From the NCBI GenBank assembly GCA_002282385.1, contig NCJG01000005.1, positions 62,001 to 126,000 on the forward strand: DNA of 64,000 bases. The letters are read 5' to 3'. The position numbers and the translations under genes were made by a program. The notes beneath the pieces were generated by a model, which worked only from the letters and a program-made list of their open reading frames with translations, ran no database searches and had not been told where the DNA came from. Source of the DNA: Sphingomonadales bacterium 39-57-19. Lineage in GTDB: Bacteria > Pseudomonadota > Alphaproteobacteria > Sphingomonadales > Sphingomonadaceae. Below, piece after piece: positions 27,789 through 37,460 of the stretch; position 1 is the first letter of the stretch; each line of letters begins with the position of its first letter.

Positions 27789-29921
27789 TCAGATAGCGTC
27801 GACGTAAAACAGCAAACAGGTTTCGGGATGCGCGTGGGGCAGTTGCAGCCCGCCATGCATCAGCGCGGCACCGCTCAACCTCGCGCCGTTCTGATTTAGC
27901 CCAAGCATCTCGATTGCCGATGGCCCCTTAATGGCTTGCCAGATTGTCGGCCAGATCAGCTTTACGAGATAATTTCTGTCCGGGTCCAAGCCAGAAAACC
28001 GCAAGCATTCGGGCAAAACCTGCGGATCGCTCAAGACATACGCGACGGAATACAAAGCCTCGGACCGGTCACGCGCGACCACGCCGCTTGCAATGATCTG
28101 CGGTGCCGTATCGATCCGGACCAAGTCGCCATCATGCAGCAACGCACGGTGGCGCTTATGCAAGGCGATGGCAGACTTTAGCGTATCGAGGTCGCCCTGC
28201 CGTTCGGTCAACAGGTTGAGTTCAAGCCCCATATGCCCCATCAATGCGGTCGCGGCGCGCATGTCCATCGACAGCCTTCGTCCACTCACATGGCATCGGG
28301 CTGGTCCCACATGACAGCCCATCACTTCGGGCGGCAGGAAAAAGCTTGCGCCGCGTTGGATATATTGCCGGTCAAGCGCATCATTGCTGTCGGAGGTCCA
28401 GACGCGGTCACTATGCGCCAGCACACCCATATCGGCACGCGCACCGCCCGATGAGCAGCTTTCAATTTCGACATCGGGATGCGCGGCGCGCACGCGATCC
28501 AGCAGCGCGTAGAGCGCGGTTACCTGAGCGAAGGCCTTTGCGGTGCCCGATGCACCCCCCGGATGGCTTAGGTCGCGGTTCATATCCCATTTGATATAGC
28601 GTATATCGTGATCGCGCAGCACCGCATCGATTGCGTGGAATATATAGTCCGCCACCTCGGTCCGGCTGATGTCCAGCGCGAGTTGCGACCGGAACGGCAC
28701 CTGATCTACGCCCTCCACACCCAGCACCCAATCGGGATGTGCGCGGTACAGTTCGCTGTCGGGGTTGACCATTTCGGGTTCAAACCAAAGTCCGAATTCC
28801 ATGCCTAACGCCGTCACATGATCAACCAAGGGCTTTAGGCCGTCGGGGTACACATCCGCGGACACGGTCCAATCACCCAGCCCGGCACGGTCATGCCGCC
28901 TGCCGCCGAACCAGCCGTCATCCAGAACAAAGCGTTCAACGCCAATGTCCGCGGCGCGGGTGGCCAGTTCTTTCAGTTTCTCGACATCATGGTCGAAATA
29001 CACCGCTTCCCACGTGTTATAATGTACCGGCCGTGGCTTGACGCGCATGGCTGGTCGCAGCAATTTTGAGCGCACATGTTCATGGAATTTGCGGCTCAGC
29101 GCGCTGAAACCATCGGCACTATATGCAGCAACAATTTCGGGGCTTGCGAAGGTTTCACCCGGTGCCAGCCGAACCTCGCCGGGCAACAGCAGCGCGCCAA
29201 GGCTGGTCAGCACGCGTCCATCGGTCAGCGTGTCCACACGCAGGCGATGGTTCCCGCTCCACGCCAAATGAAAGCCATAAGCTTCGCCCGCACTTTCGTT
29301 CGTGCCGGGCGTCGCCAATAGCATAGCGGGATAGCTGAAATGCGAGGTGCGGCCGCTGCGGTTTTCCCGCAGATATGTGCCTGCGCTGCGCGTCACCCGA
29401 TCTTGGGTAAATTCCTGAGTCCAGCGGCCGGTAAATCCGATAATCTCGGTCATGTGCTCGGGCACAGGCAGGCAGGCCGTCATCACTTCAGTCACATCGA
29501 GCGCAGCCGCGCCATAATTGGTCAAATCCGTGCGGATGCGCAGAACGCCGGTGGCAGGATCAAAATCAATGTCATATGCGAGGCCAAGCCGCGTACGTTC
29601 ATCACGGCATATGATTTTCGCGCCATGCGGCCTGCTTTCGACTTTGCCGACCTCGAAAAGGCTGCACCAATCCTTGCCCTCGCGATGCGCAGCAAAGCCC
29701 TGCATCATGGGGTGGCCAAGACCGGGTTCCATTGCGAAGGAAAGCGGCAGCGCAACATCTTCGACACCGTGCATAGCCTGCCGAAAAAATAGGCTTTCCA
29801 TCTGCGCCGCATCGACATTTTCGGGCAATGCTGCGCCCCAATAGATCACCGACGGCGGCGCGCCCTTGGCACAGGCCAATATCAATGTCGCGTCCGGGGC
29901 ATCAAATCGCAAATGGTCCAA
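27789..29921 (-). CDS. Alpha-galactosidase, glycoside hydrolase family 36
   Basis: 710 residues from TTG 29921 with GGGGAG upstream; no in-frame ATG competes. Large N-terminal beta domain, then the TIM barrel from about residue 300: RFVLDDGWFGGR, LWFEPEMVNPDS, IKWDMNRDLSHPG (nucleophile Asp near 446) and SCSSGGARAD with WTSDSND (acid/base Asp near 511). The enzyme releases alpha-linked galactose with retention. No signal peptide, so its substrate must enter the cell. It is divergent from the symporter and glycerol kinase across a 132-base shared region. Confidence 0.94.
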   Translation of the reverse strand: MDHLRFDAPDATLILACAKGAPPSVIYWGAALPENVDAAQMESLFFRQAMHGVEDVALPLSFAMEPGLGHPMMQGFAAHREGKDWCSLFEVGKVESRPHGAKIICRDERTRLGLAYDIDFDPATGVLRIRTDLTNYGAAALDVTEVMTACLPVPEHMTEIIGFTGRWTQEFTQDRVTRSAGTYLRENRSGRTSHFSYPAMLLATPGTNESAGEAYGFHLAWSGNHRLRVDTLTDGRVLTSLGALLLPGEVRLAPGETFASPEIVAAYSADGFSALSRKFHEHVRSKLLRPAMRVKPRPVHYNTWEAVYFDHDVEKLKELATRAADIGVERFVLDDGWFGGRRHDRAGLGDWTVSADVYPDGLKPLVDHVTALGMEFGLWFEPEMVNPDSELYRAHPDWVLGVEGVDQVPFRSQLALDISRTEVADYIFHAIDAVLRDHDIRYIKWDMNRDLSHPGGASGTAKAFAQVTALYALLDRVRAAHPDVEIESCSSGGARADMGVLAHSDRVWTSDSNDALDRQYIQRGASFFLPPEVMGCHVGPARCHVSGRRLSMDMRAATALMGHMGLELNLLTERQGDLDTLKSAIALHKRHRALLHDGDLVRIDTAPQIIASGVVARDRSEALYSVAYVLSDPQVLPECLRFSGLDPDRNYLVKLIWPTIWQAIKGPSAIEMLGLNQNGARLSGAALMHGGLQLPHAHPETCLLFYVDAI

Positions 29922-30053
29922 CTCATGCTCCCCAGAAATTCCGTTGGCCGTCGCGACCCATTTGTTACTTTGTGTTTTGTATATAGCCGTTTAACCGGCA
30001 TATTATCAAAAAAGCAAAAGCACAGCTTTGCAACGAAAATCATCGGGGGGCGG
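29922..30053. promoter_or_regulatory. Shared divergent control region of the galactosidase and symporter genes
   Basis: 132 bases between the two start codons, distinctly AT-rich in the middle (TTTGTTACTTTGTGTTTTGTATATAG). An imperfect GCCGTTTAACCGGC dyad sits around 29989. It could be a repressor site, but no regulator gene lies in the locus and I could not fix -35/-10 boxes. Confidence 0.35.
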
Positions 30054-31580
30054 ATGTTCGAAACAACCAACAGCGCGGCGCAAATCGGTATATTTGTTTC
30101 GCTCACCATGCTCATCGCCATCCTCACTTACTGGAAAGTGCATGGCAAGGGTGCCCAGCGGGCGCAGGACGCAGGTTCCACCAAAGAGGTGTTCCTTGCA
30201 GGCGGCGGCCTAACATGGCTGTTCGTCGCAGGGTCGATTACACTCACCAACCTGTCGACCGAACAACTGGTCGGTATGAACGGTAACCAGATGCTGCTGC
30301 TGGCGTGGTGGGAAATTTCGGGTTTCATTGGCCTGTTGATCTTGGCCTATGTTTTTGTGCCGATTTATTACCGCAACAATTGCACCACGGTGACAGAATT
30401 GCTGGAACGCCGGTACAAGGGCGGCAGCATACGCACCGTGATTTCGGCGCTGTTTCTGCTGGGTAATATCCTGATCTACCTTCCCGCCGCGCTCTATTCG
30501 GGCAGTCTGTTTTTGAAATCGATGTTCGGTGTCGACTGGTCGCTGATCTGGTTTGCCGCACCCATGGCGATTATCGCGGCCATCTACACCATCACCGGCG
30601 GATTACGCGCAGTCGCGGTTATGGATACTTATTCGGGCATCGGCGTGCTGGCGATTGCGTTTTTGGTGGTCATATTGGCACTGGCTGCAGTCGGCTTTGA
30701 CCTGTCCACTGTGCCGGCCGAACGCACCTCGATGATTGGCAGCATCGATTCCCCGATCCCGTTCCACACATTGTTCACGGGCATGATTTTCATCCAGATA
30801 TTCTATTGGTCGACCAACCAGAATATCACCCAAAAGGCGATGACCGCGCCGACCGTTAAAGAAGCGCAAAAGGGCGTGCTCGCCGCGGCCGCCGTCCGTA
30901 TCCTCATCATCCCCGCCATCGTCGTCATTCCGGGCGTCGTCGCCTATAAGCTGTTCGGCAGCTTGGGCGATGCGGCATATGGAAAACTTGTGGCGCATGT
31001 ATTGCCTGGCTGGATGTCGGGCGCGTTTGCCGCCATGATGATGGCCGCCGTTATCGCGCACACCAGCGCCATATTGAACAGTTCGGTGGCATTATACGCG
31101 GTCGATTTTCACGACAAATTCATCCGCCCGGTTGCCAACCACTGGCGGCTTGCGGCGATTGTGTCGATCATTCTAACCATCACGTCGATTTTGCTGGTTC
31201 CGGTCTACGAAAATGCAAAAAGCATCATCAACCTTTTGCAGCAGCTCAACGGCCTGTCGTCGATGCCGATCCTGTCGGCATTCATTACCGGCCTGCTGTT
31301 CCGGAATATGGATGCACGGGCCGCGATTGCCGGACTGGTTTGGGGCGTTGCACTTTATGCGTTCCACAATTTCATTTTGTACGTGCCCGACACGCTTTAT
31401 GCGGGCGAAACATTTTACCAGCATATGGGAATCGGCTGGCTGCATTATATCGACGTCATGGCGATTGTTCTTGTGACCTGTGTGTTGACCGCCCTGACGG
31501 TGAACCGCATCATCTTTGGCAATCGGGCCGTTTTTATCTGGAGCAAGGAAGGACGCCGGCTTTCGGCGATTGAGGCATGA
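30054..31580 (+). CDS. Sodium:solute symporter (SSS/SGLT-like)
   Basis: 508 residues from the ATG at 30054, preceded by a G-run ribosome binding site. About 13-14 membrane segments with SSS landmarks: GGGLTWLFVAGSITLTNLST in segments 1-2, NCTTVTELLERRYKG, TITGGLRAVAVMDTYSG (the GGLRAV...D pattern of the family) and FYWSTNQNITQKAM. Related members import sugars or polyols with Na+. It overlaps glpK by ATGA, so the two are translationally coupled, which points to a substrate whose breakdown yields glycerol. Confidence 0.9.
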   Translation: MFETTNSAAQIGIFVSLTMLIAILTYWKVHGKGAQRAQDAGSTKEVFLAGGGLTWLFVAGSITLTNLSTEQLVGMNGNQMLLLAWWEISGFIGLLILAYVFVPIYYRNNCTTVTELLERRYKGGSIRTVISALFLLGNILIYLPAALYSGSLFLKSMFGVDWSLIWFAAPMAIIAAIYTITGGLRAVAVMDTYSGIGVLAIAFLVVILALAAVGFDLSTVPAERTSMIGSIDSPIPFHTLFTGMIFIQIFYWSTNQNITQKAMTAPTVKEAQKGVLAAAAVRILIIPAIVVIPGVVAYKLFGSLGDAAYGKLVAHVLPGWMSGAFAAMMMAAVIAHTSAILNSSVALYAVDFHDKFIRPVANHWRLAAIVSIILTITSILLVPVYENAKSIINLLQQLNGLSSMPILSAFITGLLFRNMDARAAIAGLVWGVALYAFHNFILYVPDTLYAGETFYQHMGIGWLHYIDVMAIVLVTCVLTALTVNRIIFGNRAVFIWSKEGRRLSAIEA

Positions 31581-33043
31581 GCGAATATATCATTGTTATC
31601 GACGAAGGCACGACATCGACCCGCGCCGTTCTGTTTGCCGCCGACGGCACTGCCGTGGATAGCTGCCAGCGCCCGCTGACGCAGCATTATCCGGCACCTG
31701 GCCTGGTGGAGCATGATGCCGAGGAAATCTGGAAACTGACGCTGGAATGCGCGCAGACCGTCATTGCCAAAGCAGGAGGCGCAGACCGTATTGCGAGCAT
31801 TGGTATCACCAACCAACGCGAGACCATTGTGTTCTGGGACAAGCGCACAGGCAAGCCGCTTGCCCCCGCGATTGTATGGCAGGACCGCCGCACCGCAGAC
31901 ATATGCGCGGCGTTGAAGGAACAGGGCGAAGAACCCGTTGTTCAGGCCAAAACCGGCCTGTTACTCGATCCCTATTTCTCTGGCTCCAAAATCGGCTGGG
32001 CCTTGGAAAACTGGCCACAGCTAAAGGATGCTGGCGCGCATCTCGCGGTTGGCACGGTCGAAAGCTATCTTGTGTTTCGTCTGACGGGTGGCGGCCATAT
32101 CACCGATGCAACCAACGCATCGCGCACAGCGTTGATGGCGATTGGCAGCGGCGGATGGGACGACGGCCTTACCGACCTGTTCGGCGTGCCGCGCGACATC
32201 TTGCCCGAAATAACCGACTGTGCAGGCGATCTTGGCACGACATTGCCGGAACATTTTGGCGGGCCAATCCGCATTGCGGGTATGGCGGGTGACCAGCAAG
32301 CCGCCACCATCGGCCAAGGCTGCTTTGCCGTTGGCCAGACCAAGGCAACATTTGGCACGGGCGCGTTTGTCCTGACGCAAACGGGCACGACATTGCGCCA
32401 GTCACGCAACCGTCTGCTGTCGACGATATTATATCAATTGGGCGGCGAGCGGCATTACGCGCTGGAAGGATCGGTATTTGTCGCGGGCAGCCTCGTCCAG
32501 TGGCTGCGCGATGATCTGGGGCTTATTGCGCATGCTGCGGACACAGAAACACTGGCGCGCAGCGTTCCGGACAATGGCGGCGTATATCTTGTGCCAGCGC
32601 TTTCCGGCCTTGGTGCGCCGCATTGGCGCCCCGATGCGCGGGCCAGCATCAGCGGTCTGAGTTTCTCGGCGACCAAGGCGCATGTCGCCCGCGCCGCGCT
32701 GGAGGCAATGGCCCACCAGACCCATGACCTGAAAACAGCATTTGCTGCGGACGGGGCCGATTGGGCGGAACTGCGCATCGACGGTGGCATGGTTGCCAAT
32801 GGCTGGATGGCTCAAGACCTCGCCGATATGCTCGCCATAGATGTTGAACGTCCGGCCTTTGTCGAAACGACGGCACTTGGCGCCGCAATGCTCGCTGCTG
32901 TTGGATGCGGAATATACAAATCGCTTGAGGATGCCGCGGTCATGCGCGGCGGCGTGCAGCGCTTTATACCCAATATGGAAAAGCATGCACGCGACGCGCG
33001 GCTGGCCGGTTGGTCAAACGCGCTTGCGCGTGTCCTTCAATAG
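31577..33043 (+). CDS. glpK: Glycerol kinase
   Basis: 488 residues of the FGGY kinase family, starting YIIVIDEGTTSTRAV (phosphate loop). Glycerol-contact residues are all visible: NQRET (Arg, Glu), VWQDRR (Trp), LDPYFSGSK (Tyr) and GMAGDQQAA (Asp). ATP motifs follow (TFGTGAFVL, DGGMVANGWMAQ). This makes glycerol, rather than a pentulose, the likely substrate. Phosphorylation gives glycerol 3-phosphate. No glpF or glpD is adjacent; the partner is the upstream symporter. Confidence 0.94.
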   Translation: MSEYIIVIDEGTTSTRAVLFAADGTAVDSCQRPLTQHYPAPGLVEHDAEEIWKLTLECAQTVIAKAGGADRIASIGITNQRETIVFWDKRTGKPLAPAIVWQDRRTADICAALKEQGEEPVVQAKTGLLLDPYFSGSKIGWALENWPQLKDAGAHLAVGTVESYLVFRLTGGGHITDATNASRTALMAIGSGGWDDGLTDLFGVPRDILPEITDCAGDLGTTLPEHFGGPIRIAGMAGDQQAATIGQGCFAVGQTKATFGTGAFVLTQTGTTLRQSRNRLLSTILYQLGGERHYALEGSVFVAGSLVQWLRDDLGLIAHAADTETLARSVPDNGGVYLVPALSGLGAPHWRPDARASISGLSFSATKAHVARAALEAMAHQTHDLKTAFAADGADWAELRIDGGMVANGWMAQDLADMLAIDVERPAFVETTALGAAMLAAVGCGIYKSLEDAAVMRGGVQRFIPNMEKHARDARLAGWSNALARVLQ

Positions 33044-33128
33044 CCCAAGTCCCAGTTCACAACATCTTAACCATCTGACTGCAATGTACAGCCGCCCATG
33101 TGGCGAACGACATCGACAGGACCAAGAG

Positions 33129-34460
33129 ATGGATAATTTGCGCGGATTTGAACCGTTTGGATCAGACCTTGATGCTGATTTACCCGCTTATACCCTCTTT
33201 GAGGACGAAGACGCAGCAATAGAGCCGCCACCAATCATATCTGGCGACGAACGCCGGATGCAGGTCCGCGCGTTAAATTTTTGGACGTCGCAGCTCCACG
33301 ACAAAAATTTCCCAAGCATCGAAGAACTCGATCCGTCGGCCATCGAAGATTTCCGCGACTACAGCGTTCTTCTCGATTTTACCTCGGGCATCGAAAATCC
33401 GTCCATTGACTATCTTGGCGATAAATTGCGTGCCGAATGCGGCTTAAGCGCGGACGTCACGTATCTGGATGAAGTGCCCCGAAACTCTCTGCTGTCGCGC
33501 ATTACCGACCATTATCTGCAAATCATTGCCAACCACGCACCCATCGGCTTCGAAGCCGAGTTTGTGAACGATCGCGGCAATGTCCTTATGTACCGCGGCA
33601 TTTTGCTGCCCTATTCGACGGACGATGACACGATCGATTTCATTTACGGCGTCATCAACTGGAAAGAAACCGCGCCTGCAGACATTAGCGGGCCGTTGCA
33701 GATTGAAGTTGAACACGCGCGCGCAGCGTTGCCGCCGCGACAGGAACATGTCCATCTATGGGCGGACGGCCCGATGGCGGGGCAGCTGGATGACGCAGCG
33801 CCATGTGATGACGGACAAAGCGATGAACCCTATCCGCTGCAGACGATAGTGGCCGATGAAAGAGCAAGCCTTACCGACTGGTTGGATACCGCACGGCAAT
33901 GTGCAGAACAGGCGCGCGATGCCGATCTTCGGACGCGCGATGCCTTGTATCAGGCGATTGGACGCGCGTACGACTTTGCCTTGATTGCCGCCAATCACCC
34001 TGCCGATTATGCAGAACTGCTTCATGATGCAGGCCTGAAAGCACAGGAACGCGCGCCATTTACGCCAATCGTTAAGCTGGTTTTTGGCGCAGGCTATGAC
34101 AAGACCCGCTTAACCGAATTTGCCACAGCGCTTCAATATGCGCAGCGCAATGCCGTTCCGATGGGAACGTTCGCCACTATTCTCGCTGGCTTTGAAGGCG
34201 GCTTGAAAGCCATTGTCGCCGCCGAACGTCGCGCCAAGAAAATCGCTGCAGGCGTCGAACCAGCCACGACGGCAACCGATGACCCACGGGCGCGTTTGCG
34301 ATCTGCGCGCAAGCGTGACCTCAGCGAATTTGCAGGCGCAGGCGACGAATTTGTTCTGCTCGTTGCCCGCCGCGATGCCGATGGCAGCGTAGCGATTGTC
34401 GGATCAGTTCAAGGCGACGCCGCGCTCACCGAAAAGGCATTGCGCAAAGCCGACGTCTGA
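33129..34460 (+). CDS. PAS-like domain protein of unknown function
   Basis: 443 residues from the ATG at 33129. The region about 45-190 resembles the PAS_5-type sensory fold found in alphaproteobacteria: NFWTSQLHDKNFPSIEELD, then YSVLLDF, NPSIDYLGDKLRAECG, and GVINWKE. The C-terminal half is helical and Ala-rich with many charged residues, and has no kinase, GGDEF or DNA-binding motif I recognise. No signal peptide. It stands alone between glpK and dapE on the same strand. Role unknown; a ligand- or redox-sensing scaffold is only a guess. Confidence 0.6.
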   Translation: MDNLRGFEPFGSDLDADLPAYTLFEDEDAAIEPPPIISGDERRMQVRALNFWTSQLHDKNFPSIEELDPSAIEDFRDYSVLLDFTSGIENPSIDYLGDKLRAECGLSADVTYLDEVPRNSLLSRITDHYLQIIANHAPIGFEAEFVNDRGNVLMYRGILLPYSTDDDTIDFIYGVINWKETAPADISGPLQIEVEHARAALPPRQEHVHLWADGPMAGQLDDAAPCDDGQSDEPYPLQTIVADERASLTDWLDTARQCAEQARDADLRTRDALYQAIGRAYDFALIAANHPADYAELLHDAGLKAQERAPFTPIVKLVFGAGYDKTRLTEFATALQYAQRNAVPMGTFATILAGFEGGLKAIVAAERRAKKIAAGVEPATTATDDPRARLRSARKRDLSEFAGAGDEFVLLVARRDADGSVAIVGSVQGDAALTEKALRKADV

Positions 34461-34499
34461 CTTGTTTCGAAGGGCATTAATGCTTAACGCGTTGGTCAG

Positions 34500-35639
34500 A
34501 TGACTGACGCCCCTGCCCTTGATTATGCCCAACGCCTGATATCCTGCGAAAGCGTGACACCAGCGCAGGGCGCCGTATTTGACGCGCTGGAGGATATGCT
34601 AAAGCCTTTGGGCTTTCGCGTTGACCGTTTTGTATCGGGCAGTGGCGATGACAATCCAGCGCATGGTGCGCCTGTCGAAAATCTGTTTGCCATTCGCGAA
34701 TCCGGCGGGCGTCACTTTGCCTTTGCCGGACATCTTGATGTCGTGCCGCCGGGCGCTGGCTGGGCAAGCGACCCTTTCGTTCCGCAAATAAAGGGCGATT
34801 TGCTTCACGGTCGCGGCGCAGTCGATATGAAGGGCAGCATCGCGGCATTCGTTGCAGCATTGCACGAGATCCCCGCTGACGCAGGGACAATCAGCCTGAT
34901 CATTACGGGCGATGAAGAAGGGCCAGCGATTTACGGCACCCGCGCTTTAATCGATCATATGCAAGCGCTGGGTACGATCCCCGATGCCTGCCTTGTCGGC
35001 GAACCGACCAGCGTGAACCGGCTTGGCGACATGATGAAAATCGGACGCCGTGGGTCCGTGAACATTTGGATTTCGGTTGCCGGAACGCAGGGCCATGTCG
35101 CCTATCCACATTTGGCCGATAACCCCATCCCCAAGCTCGTGGCGATATTGTCGGAGATCGAAGCGATTACGCTCGATGCGGGCACCGACTGGTTTCAGCC
35201 AAGCAATATTGAGATCACGGACCTCGCTGTCGGCAACAAAGCGACCAACGTCATTCCGGCAAAGGCAGAAGCCAGATTGTCAATCCGGTTCAACGACCTG
35301 CACAGCGGCGAGGCGCTTGTTGCGCGGATGCAAGCGCTTGTCGAAAAGGGCGGCGGCAAGCTGACCGCCATGATTTCGGGCGAGGCGTTCCTGACCCCGC
35401 CGGGCGAACTGTCGGCGGCCATTTCGGAAGCTGTCGAGGGCGTTATGGGCATAACGCCCGAACCGTCGACCACCGGCGGAACTTCCGATGCGCGGTTCCT
35501 GACGAAAATTTGTCCCGTCGTTGAATTCGGGCTGTGCAACGCAACGATGCATAAGTTGGACGAAGCGGTGGCCATTGCGGACCTCACCGCGCTCACCGAA
35601 ATCTACCGGCGCGTCGCGATCCGGATGCTGGGTAGTTAG
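34500..35639 (+). CDS. dapE: Succinyl-diaminopimelate desuccinylase
   Basis: 379 residues. M20 metallopeptidase pattern: FAGHLDVVPPG (metal His/Asp), GRGAVDMKGSIAAF (bridging Asp), TGDEEGPAIYGT (catalytic Glu), the lid domain TQGHVAYPHLADNP, and late GGTSDARFL with CNATMHKLDE for the last ligand. The enzyme cuts succinate from N-succinyl-LL-DAP in the lysine/peptidoglycan pathway. The stop overlaps the convergent Smr gene by 4 bases. Confidence 0.95.
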   Translation: MTDAPALDYAQRLISCESVTPAQGAVFDALEDMLKPLGFRVDRFVSGSGDDNPAHGAPVENLFAIRESGGRHFAFAGHLDVVPPGAGWASDPFVPQIKGDLLHGRGAVDMKGSIAAFVAALHEIPADAGTISLIITGDEEGPAIYGTRALIDHMQALGTIPDACLVGEPTSVNRLGDMMKIGRRGSVNIWISVAGTQGHVAYPHLADNPIPKLVAILSEIEAITLDAGTDWFQPSNIEITDLAVGNKATNVIPAKAEARLSIRFNDLHSGEALVARMQALVEKGGGKLTAMISGEAFLTPPGELSAAISEAVEGVMGITPEPSTTGGTSDARFLTKICPVVEFGLCNATMHKLDEAVAIADLTALTEIYRRVAIRMLGS

Positions 35640-36190
35640 CTTTTCAGCATAATATACAACGCGCCTGCCCCGCCATGCCGGGGGTGCGCGTTGCGGACCG
35701 CAGAGATACTCCGCGCGTGGCGTGACGCCGCCAGCCAATCGCGGACAACGGCGGCAATCGCGCCCCTGCCCTGCCCACTCGCGCGATCATGCGCGCGTTG
35801 CTTGCCCGTCACCAAAAGGACGACCTTCATCCTTTGCGCTATCGCCTGTTCAAGCGCCCCGTCGAGCCGCGCATAGGCACCCGATAATGACGCGTCATGC
35901 AAATCTACGCTGACATCGGGCATGATGCTGCCGCGCGTGATCCGTCGGTCCCAATGACCATCCAGATTGTGCGGGACGGGCGCAATCTTGCTTTGCGGTG
36001 CGGCAACAATCTTTGCAGCTTCGGTGCGTATCGGCTTCGGCTTGGCATTCAGATGCTTGGCCAAGAGCGCTTTGTCCGACGCGGCCGCAACCACGGGCTG
36101 CGCCTTTGGCTTGGTTACGTGCATAGGGCTGACCGTGGAGATAACTTTCCCCCACAGTGCCTTTTCATTGCTGTCCAAATGCCGCGCCAT
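35636..36190 (-). CDS. Smr-domain protein
   Basis: 184 residues. Low-complexity basic N-terminal half (Ala/Lys/Pro), then an Smr domain from about residue 90: VDLHDASLSGAY, VVLLVTGKQRA, GRGAIAAVVRDWLAAS and HPRHGGAGALYIMLK. The usual DLHG opening reads DLHD here. Smr domains nick or bind branched DNA or act in ribosome rescue; which applies is unknown. It is immediately downstream of mltA (7 bases), as commonly seen in related alphaproteobacteria. Confidence 0.88.
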   Translation of the reverse strand: MARHLDSNEKALWGKVISTVSPMHVTKPKAQPVVAAASDKALLAKHLNAKPKPIRTEAAKIVAAPQSKIAPVPHNLDGHWDRRITRGSIMPDVSVDLHDASLSGAYARLDGALEQAIAQRMKVVLLVTGKQRAHDRASGQGRGAIAAVVRDWLAASRHARSISAVRNAHPRHGGAGALYIMLKS

Positions 36191-36197
36191 GGCGAAT

Positions 36198-37448
36198 TTA
36201 TAGTCCGAGCCGGGTGACTGCCGCCTTGGGTAAGAAAATCAGCGCCGCGCCGCGTGCTGCCATACCGCCAGCGATGGCACGTGCCCGGTCACCGGCACCC
36301 CAAAATGTATCAATCCGGTTTGCACCCTTGATCGCGCCGCCGGTGTCTTGGGCAACCCAGATGCCGTTGGGTTCAGCACGGTCCATCGACAGCCACAGTG
36401 GCGCACCCAGCGGGATAAACTTGACGTCCACCGCAACGCTTGCCTCGCCCACAACAGGATAGCCCATCGCACCAAGCGGCCCAGCGCCCGTCAGTTCACG
36501 GAAAAACACAAAGCTTTTATTTTCCTGCATGACTTTGCGGCCCTCTTCGGGATTGGCACGCAAATAGGCGACGATGCCCTGCATCGAACCATCGGTGATG
36601 AGGCCGCGATCCTTCATCAACCGGCCAATACCGGTGTAACCACGCCCGTTTTGGCTTTCATAGCCAATACGCATCACGCCGCCATCGGGCAGCCTTAGGC
36701 GCCCTGACCCCTGAATTTGTAGGAAGAAGAATTCGATCGCATCATGTGCATATGCGATTTCAAGGCCCCGGCCTGCCAAAGAGCCATTTTCAATCGCGGC
36801 ACGGTCATCATATTGCACCAACTTAGTGCCGCTGACTTTGCCCCGGATGTTCTTGCCCTTTAAATCATCAGAGAACAGACCAAGGTCGACATCAATCAGG
36901 TCGGATGGTCGTTTGTAGATCGGCACTTCACAACCCGCCAGCCGCGTGCGGCAACCGGCAATTTCGGGTTCATAATAGCCTGTGGCAAACGCCTTGCCGT
37001 CACCGACTTGCACTGCGTCCATATGCGCCGCGAAGAAGGATATCGCGTCACCCGTCCATGTTTTTACAGCGTCGCATGCGGGAACCCAGTCGGCACCTTG
37101 GGTAAGGCCGCTGCGGTCAGTGCGCCGAACAAGGCCGGGGCAGCTGGTGCGGAAACTATCCATGGCAAGCGTTGCCTTGCGGGCATCGACCTGCAGCGAT
37201 CCAATTTCTGGCCCACGCACGACGCCTAAGCTCGCCGCAGTCGAACCGTCGCCTGTCGGGACGGGCGCAGCAAGCGTTGCCGCAGGCGTCGATGGAATGG
37301 GCTTCGCTGCCTTTTCCGGCAAGCCGGCGTCAGGCGATGGACGTGATACACCTGTCGATGCGGTCGGCACCCCATTGGGAATGACGCCGCCCGAACAAGC
37401 AGACAGGGTAAGAGCGGATAAGCCTAAGGCAAAAAGGGCGCGTTTCAT
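36198..37448 (-). CDS. mltA: Murein transglycosylase A
   Basis: 416 residues with a lipoprotein signal (LSALTLSACSGG, Cys near residue 18) and a Pro/Ala-rich linker to about 75. The MltA domain shows FATGYYEPEIAG, and the C-terminal 3D domain shows WVAQDTGGAIKGANRIDTFWGAG with the catalytic Asp. It cleaves peptidoglycan glycan strands to 1,6-anhydro ends in the periplasm. It lies between the Tim44-like gene and the Smr gene on the same strand. Confidence 0.94.
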   Translation of the reverse strand: MKRALFALGLSALTLSACSGGVIPNGVPTASTGVSRPSPDAGLPEKAAKPIPSTPAATLAAPVPTGDGSTAASLGVVRGPEIGSLQVDARKATLAMDSFRTSCPGLVRRTDRSGLTQGADWVPACDAVKTWTGDAISFFAAHMDAVQVGDGKAFATGYYEPEIAGCRTRLAGCEVPIYKRPSDLIDVDLGLFSDDLKGKNIRGKVSGTKLVQYDDRAAIENGSLAGRGLEIAYAHDAIEFFFLQIQGSGRLRLPDGGVMRIGYESQNGRGYTGIGRLMKDRGLITDGSMQGIVAYLRANPEEGRKVMQENKSFVFFRELTGAGPLGAMGYPVVGEASVAVDVKFIPLGAPLWLSMDRAEPNGIWVAQDTGGAIKGANRIDTFWGAGDRARAIAGGMAARGAALIFLPKAAVTRLGL

Positions 37449-37460
37449 CGCCCGGGTGAA

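Noticed and set aside
31577..33043. Xylulokinase or other pentulose kinase
   Set aside because: The glycerol-contact set (NQRET, WQDRR, DPYFS, GDQQ) fits glycerol kinase.
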